Below the pieces are notes generated by a model. The model was given only the letters and a program-made list of their open reading frames with translations, did not search any database and had not been told where the DNA came from. From Gammaproteobacteria bacterium (lineage in GTDB: Bacteria > Pseudomonadota > Gammaproteobacteria > Steroidobacterales > Steroidobacteraceae), in contig JANYLM010000024.1 in the NCBI GenBank assembly GCA_025357835.1, positions 1 through 64,000 on the forward strand: a DNA stretch of 64,000 bases, written 5' to 3'. A program made the position numbers and the translations under genes. Positions 1 to 10,048 of the stretch are shown here, in pieces. How positions within the stretch are numbered: the stretch's first letter is position 1; every line of letters begins with the position of its first letter.

Positions 1-155
1 GGATCTGTCGGGAGCGAAGTCAATTGACCGATGATGATCTCGGTATGAGCGGACCGTACTGCCGATTCGACCTCATTCGCATCGAGGGCGTTTGCAATAA
101 CAGCGTCGCAACCTTGCACACGAAGCTGCGCCGCCCCTTCCGCCGACTGCGTCAT
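1..155 (-). pseudogene. NAD(P)-dependent epimerase/NmrA-like fragment, N-terminus lost at an inverted-repeat junction and running off the left edge
   Basis: Minus-strand reading from 155: MTQSAEGAAQLRVQGCDAVIANALDANEVESAVRSAHTEIIIGQLTSLPTD..., resembling the first third of extended SDR/NmrA-like proteins (RSAEGAAQL...DALD...HQLTSLP). The Rossmann GxxGxxG start is absent. Confidence 0.55.
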
Positions 156-199
156 ACCGAGAACATCATCGGTCAATTGACTTCGCTCCCGACAGATCC
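1..199. repeat. Inverted repeat: arms 1-48 and 152-199, 47/48 identical, about 103 bp spacer
   Basis: 1-48 ggatctgtcgggagcgaagtcaattgaccgatgatgatctcggtatga; the reverse complement of 152-199 is identical except a/t at position 37. Confidence 0.95.
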
Positions 200-1596
200 A
201 TCTGGGTACGCGGACGCGCAACCAAGGGTAACGCTCGATTCTCCGCTTTCAAGTAGTCTATCTCCGCCGCTGCATGTCGCTGCAGCCACAGGCCATGCTA
301 GCGATAAACAATGCTAAAAAGTGTCGCGGCATGGACGACATCGAGTTATCCTAGAACGCATCCTGTCAACGGCCAATTCGAGTTTTCGAACAGAACGGCC
401 GGAGTGCTTGCGCTTTTCGAGCGAGTCGACGGCGTTCGACATCGGCGAAGTGAATGCGTCGCCCGCCCAATCGCTATCAGTACGTAATTGTCTTCCTGGA
501 GACACTGGATCAGGTCGAGCTGAAGGCATTTGGCCCAACCGGCGAGCATCAGGGTAAGCAGATGAAGAGGCAGAAGCAGTTAAGACATGGTGTCCAGGTA
601 TATTGGCATCTCACATATCGCTTCCCATTTCCGCAACCTCGCAGCGGCCTTAGCGTAGTTTAGGCCGAATTGTTGGACACTTCGGGGCCGGTTGTTTTGC
701 CACTCCAGGGACAGCGCAGATCTTTTAGCTCACGGGAAGATTGCCATGACAGGCGTGTTTTCCTGACGGAAGCCAAGTGAGGTGAGAGTTTCCCGGTTGG
801 TTCCGGGAGAGGCCGATGGTTAAATTCCACCGGCTTTAGGCGACCGGGCGAGTCTCGCTGGGTTGCGCCAACAGGAGAAAAATGGTCGGTAGTTTCGTAG
901 ACCACTGCTACGTCCAGGGCGTGCAGGAATTAATTGCGTGACGCGATCCACTAATTCGAGCATAACAGCCGCCAGAGAGGGTTCTTCTATTGAGAAAGGA
1001 GCGAAGTCACGGTAAGAGTGTAGTCATGGCCATCGTATTCCCGCCCGCTAAAATCGCCCGACACTGGAACGGAGCACTTGACTCGAGTCGTAAGCGAGCG
1101 CCTCTCGTTGAATTCTTGCGGCACCGAGGTCTCAAGGTGGCTCAACCTGGCCCTGGTAGAAATTCGGACAATATCAGTCGTGCGACCCTCTTTATTGTCA
1201 ATAGGGCATTGCGCGTGGGAATCGGCGATAAGCAGGCGCTCAATCCGGCGCAACGACTGAACGTGGGGCAAACCGCTTGCTGCATTTGCGATTGCCTCGC
1301 CAGCATGATCGGGGATCCCAATTGCTGGCGGGTGGCTGCACTCGTGAGTGGGACTCAGCTTATTTCGTCGGGTTCGAACCTGTCTAATTCAGCCAATGCC
1401 GCCGCAATATCCGCTCAGCAATTCAAGCAATCTACTATGGGGTCGGGCTGCATTAAGACGCAGCTGCTAGCGGCCCAAGCCATTGTGAGTAATCTCGATG
1501 AGAAACTACAGGAGTTAACAACTCATGTTGCTTTGCAAATTCAGGATCTTTCGATTAATTGGGCGTGGATAGTGCCCAAACCCGCTTTCAACATTT

Positions 1597-1624
1597 CGCG
1601 GCGTTCACCCGTGTGAACGCCGCG
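1597..1624 (-). terminator. Stem-loop 3' of the hemerythrin gene, terminator-like
   Basis: cgcggcgttcac-ccgt-gtgaacgccgcg: perfect 12-bp stem with 4-nt loop, just beyond the stop at 1634 on the minus strand; weak U tract. Confidence 0.55.
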
Positions 1625-1633
1625 CGCTCGGGC

Positions 1634-2176
1634 TTATTTCGTACCTGCCTTTCGCGGTTGCTTCGACCCAGTCTCACCGTCGTGTTGGTCGTCTGAGATT
1701 CCCATTTTGGCCTTCAGCTCCACCTTACGCTTTAGCATCTTTGCTCCTAAGGCATAAGTATCCACGTTGGCTTTCTTTGCCTTGGGAAACATACTGCCCT
1801 CTTCTTCCTTGACGTGATGGTCGATTTGCTCGCCGAGCACCGTTACTTTAGCGTCGTAAAGGTCGTCATCGGGATCCACGCCTTCCAGTTGCGCGATAAG
1901 ATCTTTCGCTCCTGCGTGCTCGACAAGGGCCTCGTCCATCAGGTCCCCATCATCAATAGCCTCGCGGACAGCCGGGTAAAATATTTCTTCTTCGACTGTA
2001 GCGTGAATTTTGAGTTCATTGCAAATCTTCGCCACCACGTCAGATTTGTCCTCGTCGGTGCCGGCTTCCTTCATCTGATCGAATCTGGAAAATAATTGCT
2101 TCACTTTCTTATGATCTGCGATAAGCATCGCGATGGCATCTTGTTCAGACGGTTTCGATGCGTGGGTACTAGCCAT
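1634..2176 (-). CDS. Hemerythrin HHE cation-binding domain protein
   Basis: 180 aa; DAIAMLIADHKKVKQLF...EIHATVEEEIFYPAV...LVEHAGAKDLIAQL...DHHVKEEEGSMFPKAKK fits the HHE pattern. Confidence 0.9.
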   Translation of the reverse strand: MASTHASKPSEQDAIAMLIADHKKVKQLFSRFDQMKEAGTDEDKSDVVAKICNELKIHATVEEEIFYPAVREAIDDGDLMDEALVEHAGAKDLIAQLEGVDPDDDLYDAKVTVLGEQIDHHVKEEEGSMFPKAKKANVDTYALGAKMLKRKVELKAKMGISDDQHDGETGSKQPRKAGTK

Positions 2177-2692
2177 GATATTTCCTCGGTATGACGTGCG
2201 TTAAAAGACTAGCTCGCGTGGGCGAGCAGTGGCGAACGATGGTAAAGTGTCGCGCTAATTCCTCGTATCCGACTATCGCTGAAAATGCTGTAGGAATCCG
2301 CTCAGAGTGCCGTGTCCCTGGAGGTGCACCACTGGGGTCTACGCACGGTGGCAGATTGGAGGTGAACCGCTCCTGCCGTTCAATGTTACCCGCTATTAGG
2401 GGCTTTCCTGAGCACGTTAGTCTGCCTGCGCAGCAGCAATCTCTGTTCGGATGGCATTTAATTCATGCGTAAGGCCGTCCTCAAGACTTCGGAAATTACC
2501 ACTATCAAGTGAATTCGCAGCCGACACACCCCCCGCCGGATCGTGGGCAGCTGGGGGAAGGAATCATGCCGGGTCTGGCTGGCCGACCCACGAATACCTA
2601 GGATAGTTAGTAAGTAACGGGGGAAGATGCCGAACTGAAAGAATGCGATAGTGTGCATTCAGCTGCTACTGCGAAATGGAGAAATCAACCGC

Positions 2693-4597
2693 ATGGCGTA
2701 CAAAACTACAGACACCGAGACGCAGCGACTCGAAGAATTGCACCGTTACGCGATTCTCGACACTCCACCCGAACTTGCCTTTGATGAGTTGACGCGCCTC
2801 GCATCCAAACTCTGTGCCACCCCCATCGCACTGGTGAGCCTGACCGATAAAGCGCGCCATTGGTTCAAATCACGGGTGGGGATGCCGCTAACGGAGATTC
2901 CGCGGGATCGCGCGTTCTGCGCGGAAGCCATTGCGCACCATGAAGTAATGATAATCGAGGATACCCTTGCTGATTCGCGCTTCGCGGATCACCCTCTCGT
3001 GACCGGCGATCGTGGCATTCGGTTCTACGCAGGCTCCGGGCTGCATACTCCGAACGGCTTCGCGCTCGGGACGCTCTGCGTGCTCGATTGTATCCCTCGA
3101 CGACTCACACAGTCACAACGCGAAACCCTGGAATTGCTCGCACGCCAGGTGTCGCAGCTATTAGAGTCACGCCGCATCAGCCGGGAACTCGCCGATAGCG
3201 AAGCACGGTATTCCTCCATTCTTGATCGCGTAGGCGATGCGCTCTTCAGCGTCGACGCCTATGGTCGTTTAACCTACGCAAGTTCATCCTGGCCGACGCT
3301 CATGGGGCGTGCCGCCCAATCGTCTGTCGGGACGGCCTTATTGGATCACTTCAGCGGCGCCGCGCGGCAAGCCATCGCGCAAATGCTCATCGACGCACAA
3401 GCACGAGATGCTACAACGATTGACGTCGAGCACACCCGCGAGGACGGCACTCGAGGATGGCTTCATGTAGTGGCCACTGCTGCCGGCGGGACCGGCGTTC
3501 CAGGGTCCATCATCGGACGCCTCACGGATATTTCCCGCACGAAAGACATTGAGCATCAAAGCCGCCTCGACTTGGAGCGGCTCAGACGTCAAACGTTGCT
3601 ATTCGAAAAGACCCAAGGAGCTGCGCAAATCGGCGGCTGGGAACTCGATATCGATACGGCAAAGCTCTTCTGGACCCAAGAGACGTACCGAATACATGGT
3701 TTAACCAGCGCGGAGTACAACCCGAGCGTCGACACCGCGATCGATTTTTACGCTCCCTTGAGCCGGCCAAAGATTCGTGCAGCGGTCGAAGCGGCTATTG
3801 CCAGCGGGGCGCCGTATGACCTGGAATTGGAACTGGTGACCGCCGATTGCCGCCAACGATGGGTGCGCTCACGCGGCTATCGCGAGGATGCGAACGGGGC
3901 CCCGCGCCGCCTGTATGGGACGTTTCAAGACATTACCGAGCGTCGGTCGCTTGAGCAGTCAGTCCTCGCGACCGCGCAACAGGAACGTGATCGCTTGGGC
4001 GATGAATTGCACGAAGGCATCGCTCAGGAATTGACTGGCACCGCACTGCTGCTTCGCGCAATCACTGGCTCCGTGCAAATGTTAGACCCCACGCTCGCCA
4101 AAGATTTGGAATATGCCACTGAGTTGATCAACCACTCGCTGGAATCATGTCGTGCGCTTGCACATCAGATGACGCCGGCGAGTCCCACTCGTGGTGGCTT
4201 AGAGAGCGCGCTTCGCACCCTAGGCGCCCGAACCGAACGGGTATCGGGCGTCCCGGTGCAAACGATCCTGAAGGTCCGCCGGGATGTGCCTCTCGATGCC
4301 ATCGTCAGTGACAGTCTTTATGGGATTGCCCAGGAAGCACTCACAAACGCCGTCACCCACAGTGGTGCTACCGCAATTCGCGTGGAACTATCAGTTCGCC
4401 CTGACGCCGTTCGCTTGGGTGTCGTTGATAATGGCCGCGGCATGGACACGACGAATAGTCATCCCGGCATGGGCATTCGGATCATGCACCACCGGGCGCG
4501 GCTGATCGATGCTCGGCTTGATATCGTTTCTGATCCCGGCCGAGGCACATCAATTGCTTGTGTTTTGAAGCGCTTGCCTGCACAGAAGCAACAGTAA
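2693..4597 (+). CDS. GAF/PAS sensor histidine kinase (HisKA_3 / HATPase_c)
   Basis: GAF-like N-terminus (RHWFKSRVGM...RAFCAEAI...GTLCVLD), two PAS segments, HisKA_3 box QQERDRLGDELHEGIAQEL, HATPase NAVTHSGA...VVDNGRGM. Start set at ATG 2693; ORF opens with GTG at 2651. Confidence 0.9.
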   Translation: MAYKTTDTETQRLEELHRYAILDTPPELAFDELTRLASKLCATPIALVSLTDKARHWFKSRVGMPLTEIPRDRAFCAEAIAHHEVMIIEDTLADSRFADHPLVTGDRGIRFYAGSGLHTPNGFALGTLCVLDCIPRRLTQSQRETLELLARQVSQLLESRRISRELADSEARYSSILDRVGDALFSVDAYGRLTYASSSWPTLMGRAAQSSVGTALLDHFSGAARQAIAQMLIDAQARDATTIDVEHTREDGTRGWLHVVATAAGGTGVPGSIIGRLTDISRTKDIEHQSRLDLERLRRQTLLFEKTQGAAQIGGWELDIDTAKLFWTQETYRIHGLTSAEYNPSVDTAIDFYAPLSRPKIRAAVEAAIASGAPYDLELELVTADCRQRWVRSRGYREDANGAPRRLYGTFQDITERRSLEQSVLATAQQERDRLGDELHEGIAQELTGTALLLRAITGSVQMLDPTLAKDLEYATELINHSLESCRALAHQMTPASPTRGGLESALRTLGARTERVSGVPVQTILKVRRDVPLDAIVSDSLYGIAQEALTNAVTHSGATAIRVELSVRPDAVRLGVVDNGRGMDTTNSHPGMGIRIMHHRARLIDARLDIVSDPGRGTSIACVLKRLPAQKQQ

Positions 4598-4605
4598 AAC
4601 GGGCC

Positions 4606-4783
4606 CCAAAGACCCCGCCAGTGCGAAACCCATTGGATGTTCCCTATCTACAGTTGGCGTCATATGGAAAAGCGAAATACCTAGTAACCGGAGGGAAAGA
4701 CCTGTTAGCCGTCCGCAGGTCATCTGCGCTTCGCGGTCCTTTCTGCCGCCCACTTCATTTCGGCACTCGGTCTTCAGAGCTGA
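4606..4783 (+). pseudogene. PIN-domain toxin C-terminal remnant, frameshifted
   Basis: Frame 1: VRNPLDVPYLQLASYGKAKYLVTGGKDLLAVR; then another frame AGHLRFAVLSAAHFISALGLQS*. Resembles COG1569-type PIN C-terminus (RDP.D..FL.LA..GKADYLVTGD.DLL...). Confidence 0.55.
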
Positions 4784-4814
4784 GTGCGCAATGGACGCTG
4801 TAATCCGCAAATAT

Positions 4815-5345
4815 TCGATCGCGCGGCAGCGGATGCGAAGGAGTATTCGTGATGCAGGCGGCCCAGGATGGACTTGGCGCGGACGGTATACTATTCGCCA
4901 CGTCTATAGCGTGAATCGGCCTGTTATCGGCTACGGTGTGCGGGCCGCGGATCGGGAACAACGGCCGATGGCGCCAATGGCATGTTTGCAGATTGAATCG
5001 GCCTTCGGACGGCGTGGGGGCGATTTCAGTACCTGGATTCCAAGCTCTTCTATCGAGTCGTCCAGGTGCTACGCGAAGATGCGGTCGCAATCGTGAAGCA
5101 GGTACCGGGTTCGATCCTCTGAGCTGATGACCTCGCGCAATTGCTGCAGCGTCCCGGCCGAGGTTGGATGGTCAGCGACATTGAAGTGCACCAGGCGGCG
5201 CCTGCCGTGCTCCATCATGGCGAACACGTACAAGGGCCGGAAGGTGCCGGTCACGACCACCACGAAATCGCAGGCAACAATGCCCTGGCGTGCAGGCGCA
5301 GGAAGGTCGACCAGCGCAGATCTCCTCTCGACCGGCTTGGGGGCC
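4815..5345 (-). pseudogene. Degenerate rve/DDE-type transposase (integrase core) remnant
   Basis: Minus-strand pieces: LRWSTFLRLHA (frame A); QGIVACDFVVVVTGTFRPLYVFAMMEHGRRRLVHFNVADHPTSAGTLQQLREVISSEDRTRYLLHDCDRIFA* (frame B); after the stop HLDDSIEELGIQVLKSPPRRPKADSICKHAIGAIGR; further on AKSILGRLHHEYSFASAAA. All match parts of integrase-core transposases, with stop and frame breaks. Confidence 0.8.
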
Positions 5346-5460
5346 GAGGGGGCATGTACTTCCGTACGGTTCGCGGGGATACTGGAATATCCAGCTTCAG
5401 CAATAGCTCATTGGCGATAGTACTGCTGTAATCTAATTCCAGGTGACGGAGGTGATTACA

Positions 5461-5739
5461 ATGGGTATTAAGACTCTAGCCCGTCGCTTTCGCGAACATC
5501 CAGCTGCTGTGGGTGAGTCCTACAAGGAACACTACATCCACGCCGTTCAGTTTGGCTGCGCAATGCTTCGCGGTTCGCTCGCTTGCTTTGTTCACGCACT
5601 GTTTCCCTGGGTGTGTACCAGCACTGGCTCATCGATCGTGGTTCGCCTGCACGACCGGATGGTAATCAATCGATCGCGGAATCGTCTGGATGAAATGCGG
5701 CCGCTTGATCCGCTCGATTGCTTGGCCGAACATATCTGA
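5461..5739 (+). CDS. DUF6356 family small membrane protein
   Basis: MGIKTLARRFREHPAAVGESYKEHYIHAVQFGCAMLRGSLACFVHALFPWVCTSTGSSIVVRL; ribosome-binding site ggaggtg upstream of ATG 5461. Confidence 0.75.
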   Translation: MGIKTLARRFREHPAAVGESYKEHYIHAVQFGCAMLRGSLACFVHALFPWVCTSTGSSIVVRLHDRMVINRSRNRLDEMRPLDPLDCLAEHI

Positions 5740-5807
5740 AATCTAAGAGGGCAGCTCATCCGTCGGATTTGCGGCATAATCGTGGATAGCTCCAGGGAGG
5801 ATTGGAG

Positions 5808-6070
5808 ATGTCGAAGGGTATATTGAGCGTTGCGTCCCTGGCACTGACGTTCAGCGCGCTCCCTTCCGCCCAACGGCGTGCTGAAAGTATCCAAAGCAAA
5901 TGATGAGAAGGCGAGCCGCGGCGAAGTGCTCACCGCCAAAGAGATGGCCTACTTCGTCGTCACGCGCCTACTTCGTCGTCACGCCCACCTTCGAGACCTC
6001 TTCCCCAATGTATGCGTGGCTAAATGGCATCCAAGCCATTGGCAAGACGAGCCGCGAGACCTTGTTGTGA
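5808..6070 (+). pseudogene. DUF3237-like secreted protein remnant with internal loss and a 19-bp tandem duplication frameshift
   Basis: Signal-peptide-like MSKGILSVASLALTFSALPSAQ; then in a different frame GVLKVSKANDEKASRGEVLTAKEMAYFVVT; then after the duplication PTFETSSPMYAWLNGIQAIGKTSRETLL*. Removing one 19-bp copy fuses the last two as EMAYFVVTPTFETSSPMYAWLNGI, resembling the DUF3237 C-terminus. Confidence 0.65.
5947..5984. repeat. Exact tandem duplication of 19 bp, gcctacttcgtcgtcacgc x2
   Basis: 5947-5965 and 5966-5984 are identical and adjacent. Confidence 0.98.
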
Positions 6071-6328
6071 TTGGCAAGATTGGTTGACGCTCGACGCAGA
6101 GTGGGGACGTGCGGCTTCGGGTTGCGTAATGTGCGGCGATAGCGGCGTTTGAGTCCGCGCAGCGCCTGAACGATTGAAACTGAATCGTTCGCGGCTATTG
6201 CGGTGGCAAATTCAGTGGCACCCGCCAGCGCTAGGACCATTGCCAGCACTCAGTTGCGCTTTAGAAAGAAGAAAGCCCCGATCGTGACTGTCATTGGATT
6301 GCTCGATTACACGTCGAATCTCTATGAG

Positions 6329-7309
6329 TCACTTCTTGCAATGCGCCAGCGCATCTTCGAGTTTAATTCTCGAAATCGTCCCGGCGTGATAGTCCGTCAG
6401 CCATATAGCTCCGTGGCCGATGCCAAGAGAATCTCCTCCAGGTCCGGTCCAACGGCAGCGAAGTGATACAGCAGCCACATCAATAGCAGAAAGCGGAACC
6501 TTCGCGACCGTGGTCCAAATCATTCCACCTCCAAAACTGATGTCACCGCCGTGACCCGGTGTACCTAAGCCAATGGTTTTGATGGAATGCGTCTGCGTGT
6601 CGATGCGTGTCAGCGAGCCGTCGCCCTGGTTGAGTGTCCATACCGCCTTGCCGGCAGCAGTCAGGAATCGGGGATTTGGACCGGTGGGCACAGTTGCGAG
6701 TACCACGCCATTGAAGGCGTTGAGGACGGTGACTTCGGCGCCGGTCGCCCGCGTAACCCAGATTTGGCCGTCGTTATACATGGGATTGAAGGAGCCGGCG
6801 GGCAGGCGGACGATCTGGCGGACGACTCCGGTATCAGGCGAGATGCGAGCGAGGGAGCCAGCCCTGTCTACGACGACCCAAACACTATCCGCGCTTGTCG
6901 TTACCCCGCCTTCAGCGATGACCGCAGCCAGTTTAATGACGGACACCAGACTATTGGAGCTGAGATCAACTTTGGCCATAGCCGCAGAATGGCCGCAAAG
7001 CGGTATCCACAAGCTGTGGAAACCGCTGGCCAAACCCGCACACGGCTCACCGGGCAAGTTTACCGTTGCCACAAGCTGATTGGTATTTGGATCGATTCTG
7101 TGCACCGCAAACGGCTCTGTGCTTCCCACCCACACCGCGTCGGCAACGACAGCTACCCAGTCGGCTGTCTTTCCAACGTGGATCGACGCCATGGGCGCTA
7201 GCTCGGATATGGGTCTAGCGGCAATCTCCGGATCGACGCTTACGGCAATCAGTTTGGCGAACGGAGTTATCGACAACGTTACGATCGCTGCTGCACTCGC
7301 TAGTCTCAT
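6329..7309 (-). CDS. Secreted beta-propeller (YVTN / Vgb-like repeat) protein
   Basis: Signal peptide MRLASAAAIVTLSITPFAKL; repeats such as DAVWVGSTEPFAVHRIDPNTNQLVATVNLPG, DGQIWVTRATGAEVTVLNAFNGVVLATVPTGPNP. Confidence 0.75.
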   Translation of the reverse strand: MRLASAAAIVTLSITPFAKLIAVSVDPEIAARPISELAPMASIHVGKTADWVAVVADAVWVGSTEPFAVHRIDPNTNQLVATVNLPGEPCAGLASGFHSLWIPLCGHSAAMAKVDLSSNSLVSVIKLAAVIAEGGVTTSADSVWVVVDRAGSLARISPDTGVVRQIVRLPAGSFNPMYNDGQIWVTRATGAEVTVLNAFNGVVLATVPTGPNPRFLTAAGKAVWTLNQGDGSLTRIDTQTHSIKTIGLGTPGHGGDISFGGGMIWTTVAKVPLSAIDVAAVSLRCRWTGPGGDSLGIGHGAIWLTDYHAGTISRIKLEDALAHCKK

Positions 7310-7928
7310 GTTTGTGTCTTTCCAGCGCTGCATTGAATTCGGTCACCTCTGATTTCATTGATGCCGCCGATACTACCAGTCGACGAACGGCCGCTTTGTG
7401 GAAAATGACCCATGCCGCACCACTGGCGGATTATGGCCGTTAGTGTCGACCGAACCGTCTCGCCGGCCTTTGCGGTCCTTCACCACCGTACGATAAGCAG
7501 CGCGACCTTTCGGGTGGACCCGGCGCACGCTGTCTACCCAATGCCTCGCCGCTAAAGTCTGTGCCGTTCGGGTGCAGGACGTCTGAGCTGCCGTCAAACC
7601 TGGCGGCGTAGTGCCCCTTTATGAAGCCAATTCTTACACGGCGGTTCGAACATCGCCTGCGGTACCCCTTCGCATCTGTTCCAAGCTTTCCCTTGGTTCG
7701 GGCGAACGTCATGATCCAGTTTGTCTCCCAAGTATTGCCTCAATCTGCGGAGAACGCTTGCTCGAAGCGGGACAAGGTTGGCGTAATCTCGGATAAGGCG
7801 GTTCCCTCAACACTCGTTGTTCATTGAAGGCTGCGGGATGACCCTCGCTGTTTTTCGCGCGCGGTCTATGCTACGTATCAAAATTGCTCGATTCAAAACG
7901 TTTGGCGATTAGCGGTGGGAATCAGGCG

Positions 7929-9089
7929 CTAGCGCTGCTTCTGCAGGCATCGGTCAAAGCGTTCGTTTACGCGGCGCGCGTACCAGTCAGTCGACAGATC
8001 TCTGCTGAGTTTCGGCCCGTGCAGAACGATGCGCGGTACGGCGGCGCGCGGTGCCGGCGCTGTTTGCAGCTTGTCGGCGAGGGAGAAAACACCTTGATAG
8101 AGAACGGTGTGTTCGAAGCTCGATTTCTTTGCCTGCGCGAGCGCATCGTGGATGGTGGCGTCGTCAAGGTCCAGCCGCAGTTTTATGGCGCGCGCGGCCA
8201 GCTCCGTTTCGCCTGGCGTTTTTTCATCTGCGTGTGGGAGGAGCGCCCCGTCAGCTATCACGCGGAAACCCGAAACCCGGCTCAGCGCTCGTTGGAAGGC
8301 GGCATTACGGCTTGCAAACTGACCGGCGTTGAAGTCCGCAAAACGGTACAGGTATTGATCGTAGTGCGGTTCGTAGGCAAGCAAGTGACCAATGCCGAAG
8401 TAAAGGCTGCCTCGGCGCGAGAATACTTCATCCGCAATGCTGATTTTCACGGGATAGGGATACGGCCTCGCTGCCGCATATTGCTCCGCGAATGCAACGT
8501 TGACCTGCATGGGCCCGCGTGTCCGCACTGGATCATGCGCAGCGAACAGGGTGCGCCCCATAGGCACCGCGGCGATGAAGTCCTCGAATATGTCGCTCAG
8601 GTCCTTCTCGGTCTTGGCAGCGTCGATGCGTTCGGTGTAGGTTATGCCGGAGGGTGAGCGTAACTGCAGCGCGCCGTGCACAATGAGCCGCGGAACCCCT
8701 GCGTGCGCTGCCCGCAAATCGATTTCGCGCCACGCGATGGCCGCAAGCCCCGGGACCACAGGATCGACGTGGAAACTCGACTCTTGTTCGATGACTGCCG
8801 CTGCCGCGCAAATATTTTCTGGACTGGGGTCGATCGACTGCAGTGCAAATGCGGCGTATATGTCGTCAGTCCACCCTGCGCGATCATGCACCGAGCGGGG
8901 CAGGGCGGCACCGATCATGGCCCGTGCTTGGTCCGGCCTCACCGACGGCAGCACGGGCGACGGAGTGCTTGCGCAACTTGCGAGCCATGACATCAGCGTG
9001 ACGATGCATACCGAACGATGCAGCCGCAAGAATGTCCTTACGTCGGGAAAGCCATGCGGAGAATGGAAATGGACAATCAATGCGAGCAC
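7929..9089 (-). CDS. DUF1615 domain-containing lipoprotein
   Basis: Lipobox LASC near the N-terminus; AAAVIEQESSFHVDPVVPGL...DPVRTRGPMQVNVAFAEQYA...RGSLYFGIGHLLAYEPHYDQYLYRFADFNAGQFASRNAAFQ. Exact start uncertain. Confidence 0.8.
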   Translation of the reverse strand: MLALIVHFHSPHGFPDVRTFLRLHRSVCIVTLMSWLASCASTPSPVLPSVRPDQARAMIGAALPRSVHDRAGWTDDIYAAFALQSIDPSPENICAAAAVIEQESSFHVDPVVPGLAAIAWREIDLRAAHAGVPRLIVHGALQLRSPSGITYTERIDAAKTEKDLSDIFEDFIAAVPMGRTLFAAHDPVRTRGPMQVNVAFAEQYAAARPYPYPVKISIADEVFSRRGSLYFGIGHLLAYEPHYDQYLYRFADFNAGQFASRNAAFQRALSRVSGFRVIADGALLPHADEKTPGETELAARAIKLRLDLDDATIHDALAQAKKSSFEHTVLYQGVFSLADKLQTAPAPRAAVPRIVLHGPKLSRDLSTDWYARRVNERFDRCLQKQR

Positions 9090-9256
9090 AGTTGTCTCCG
9101 CAATATACTTGAGCCACTAACCTCACTTGCCGGTTCCAATTCTACAAGAACCGAATTCGCTGGTGGCGGAATTCTCCTTCGGTTGAGCTGACGCTCCAGC
9201 ATCTTTCCAGAAGTAGACGATAGAAGCCGGGGTCAATCAAGGTCGGACCTTGAAGC

Positions 9257-9928
9257 CTAGTTTACCGTCAACAACTCCCACGCTGGGTCCACAAGCGTCG
9301 ACGCACCACCCCAAATCTTCCGCTGTTCCGAGAGGGGATCATCGACGGTGCGGATCTGCGCTCCTAGCTCCATGGTCGTGCGCTGAACGGAATCGTACGC
9401 GGGCCAGCTGGGGCCTTCCTTCGTCGTCGGATTGCCGTTGCGGGCAAAGGCTGCCCAGGAATCCATGATCCGGTCCGCCAGTTCATGCCGTCGCGGATCT
9501 CGTCCAGTGAACACTATAGTTTCAGGAAGGTTCACGGTGCCGAAGACGAAAGGCAGCTCCATCGCATGCGCTGAACCGAAATTCTTGTATGTGGAATTCG
9601 ATATGCAGCTGAAGAGATACATGTAGACCGGCTGATAGGTTGCAACGCTTTCGGCCAGCCGGATCGACGGTAACCGCTCCAGCGCATCGGAGGCGATCTG
9701 CACTACGGTATCTCCCCAATTTGGATATAAGCGCTCATACAAGTCGAGGACCTCGGGGGCGCGGGGGGCGCCGACAACCGCGGCGAGCTGGGTCAGAAGA
9801 AGTTTGCGCGGCTTGTTTTCGATGCCGAGGTCTTCCGCGGTTGAGAAGTACCGCATCTCCTGCAGCGTGGTGCCGATCAAAATTGGAACTCGGCTGCCGC
9901 GACCCTCCAGCACCGCAGAGAAAGGGTT
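9257..9928 (-). pseudogene. Carboxylesterase type B, C-terminal part only
   Basis: NPFSAVLEGRGSRVPILIGTTLQEMRYF...YLFSCISNSTYKNFGSAHAMELPFVFGT...WAAFARNGNPTTKEGPSWPAYD; stop in frame at 9929-9931 and no nucleophile-elbow half upstream. Confidence 0.7.
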
Positions 9929-10048
9929 TTAATTGGAAATAACCGCACGACGGTGCGCAATACCCGCAAACCCGAGCACATCGTCGCCGGCCACAGTTTC
10001 GGGGTCTCCCAGTACGGGATCGCCAAATGCGACATCGACCGAACTTAT

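Noticed and set aside
1360-1390. tRNA-like T-arm string gggttcgaacctg
   Set aside because: ggttcgaacc is simply palindromic; no acceptor, D or anticodon arms could be placed around it.
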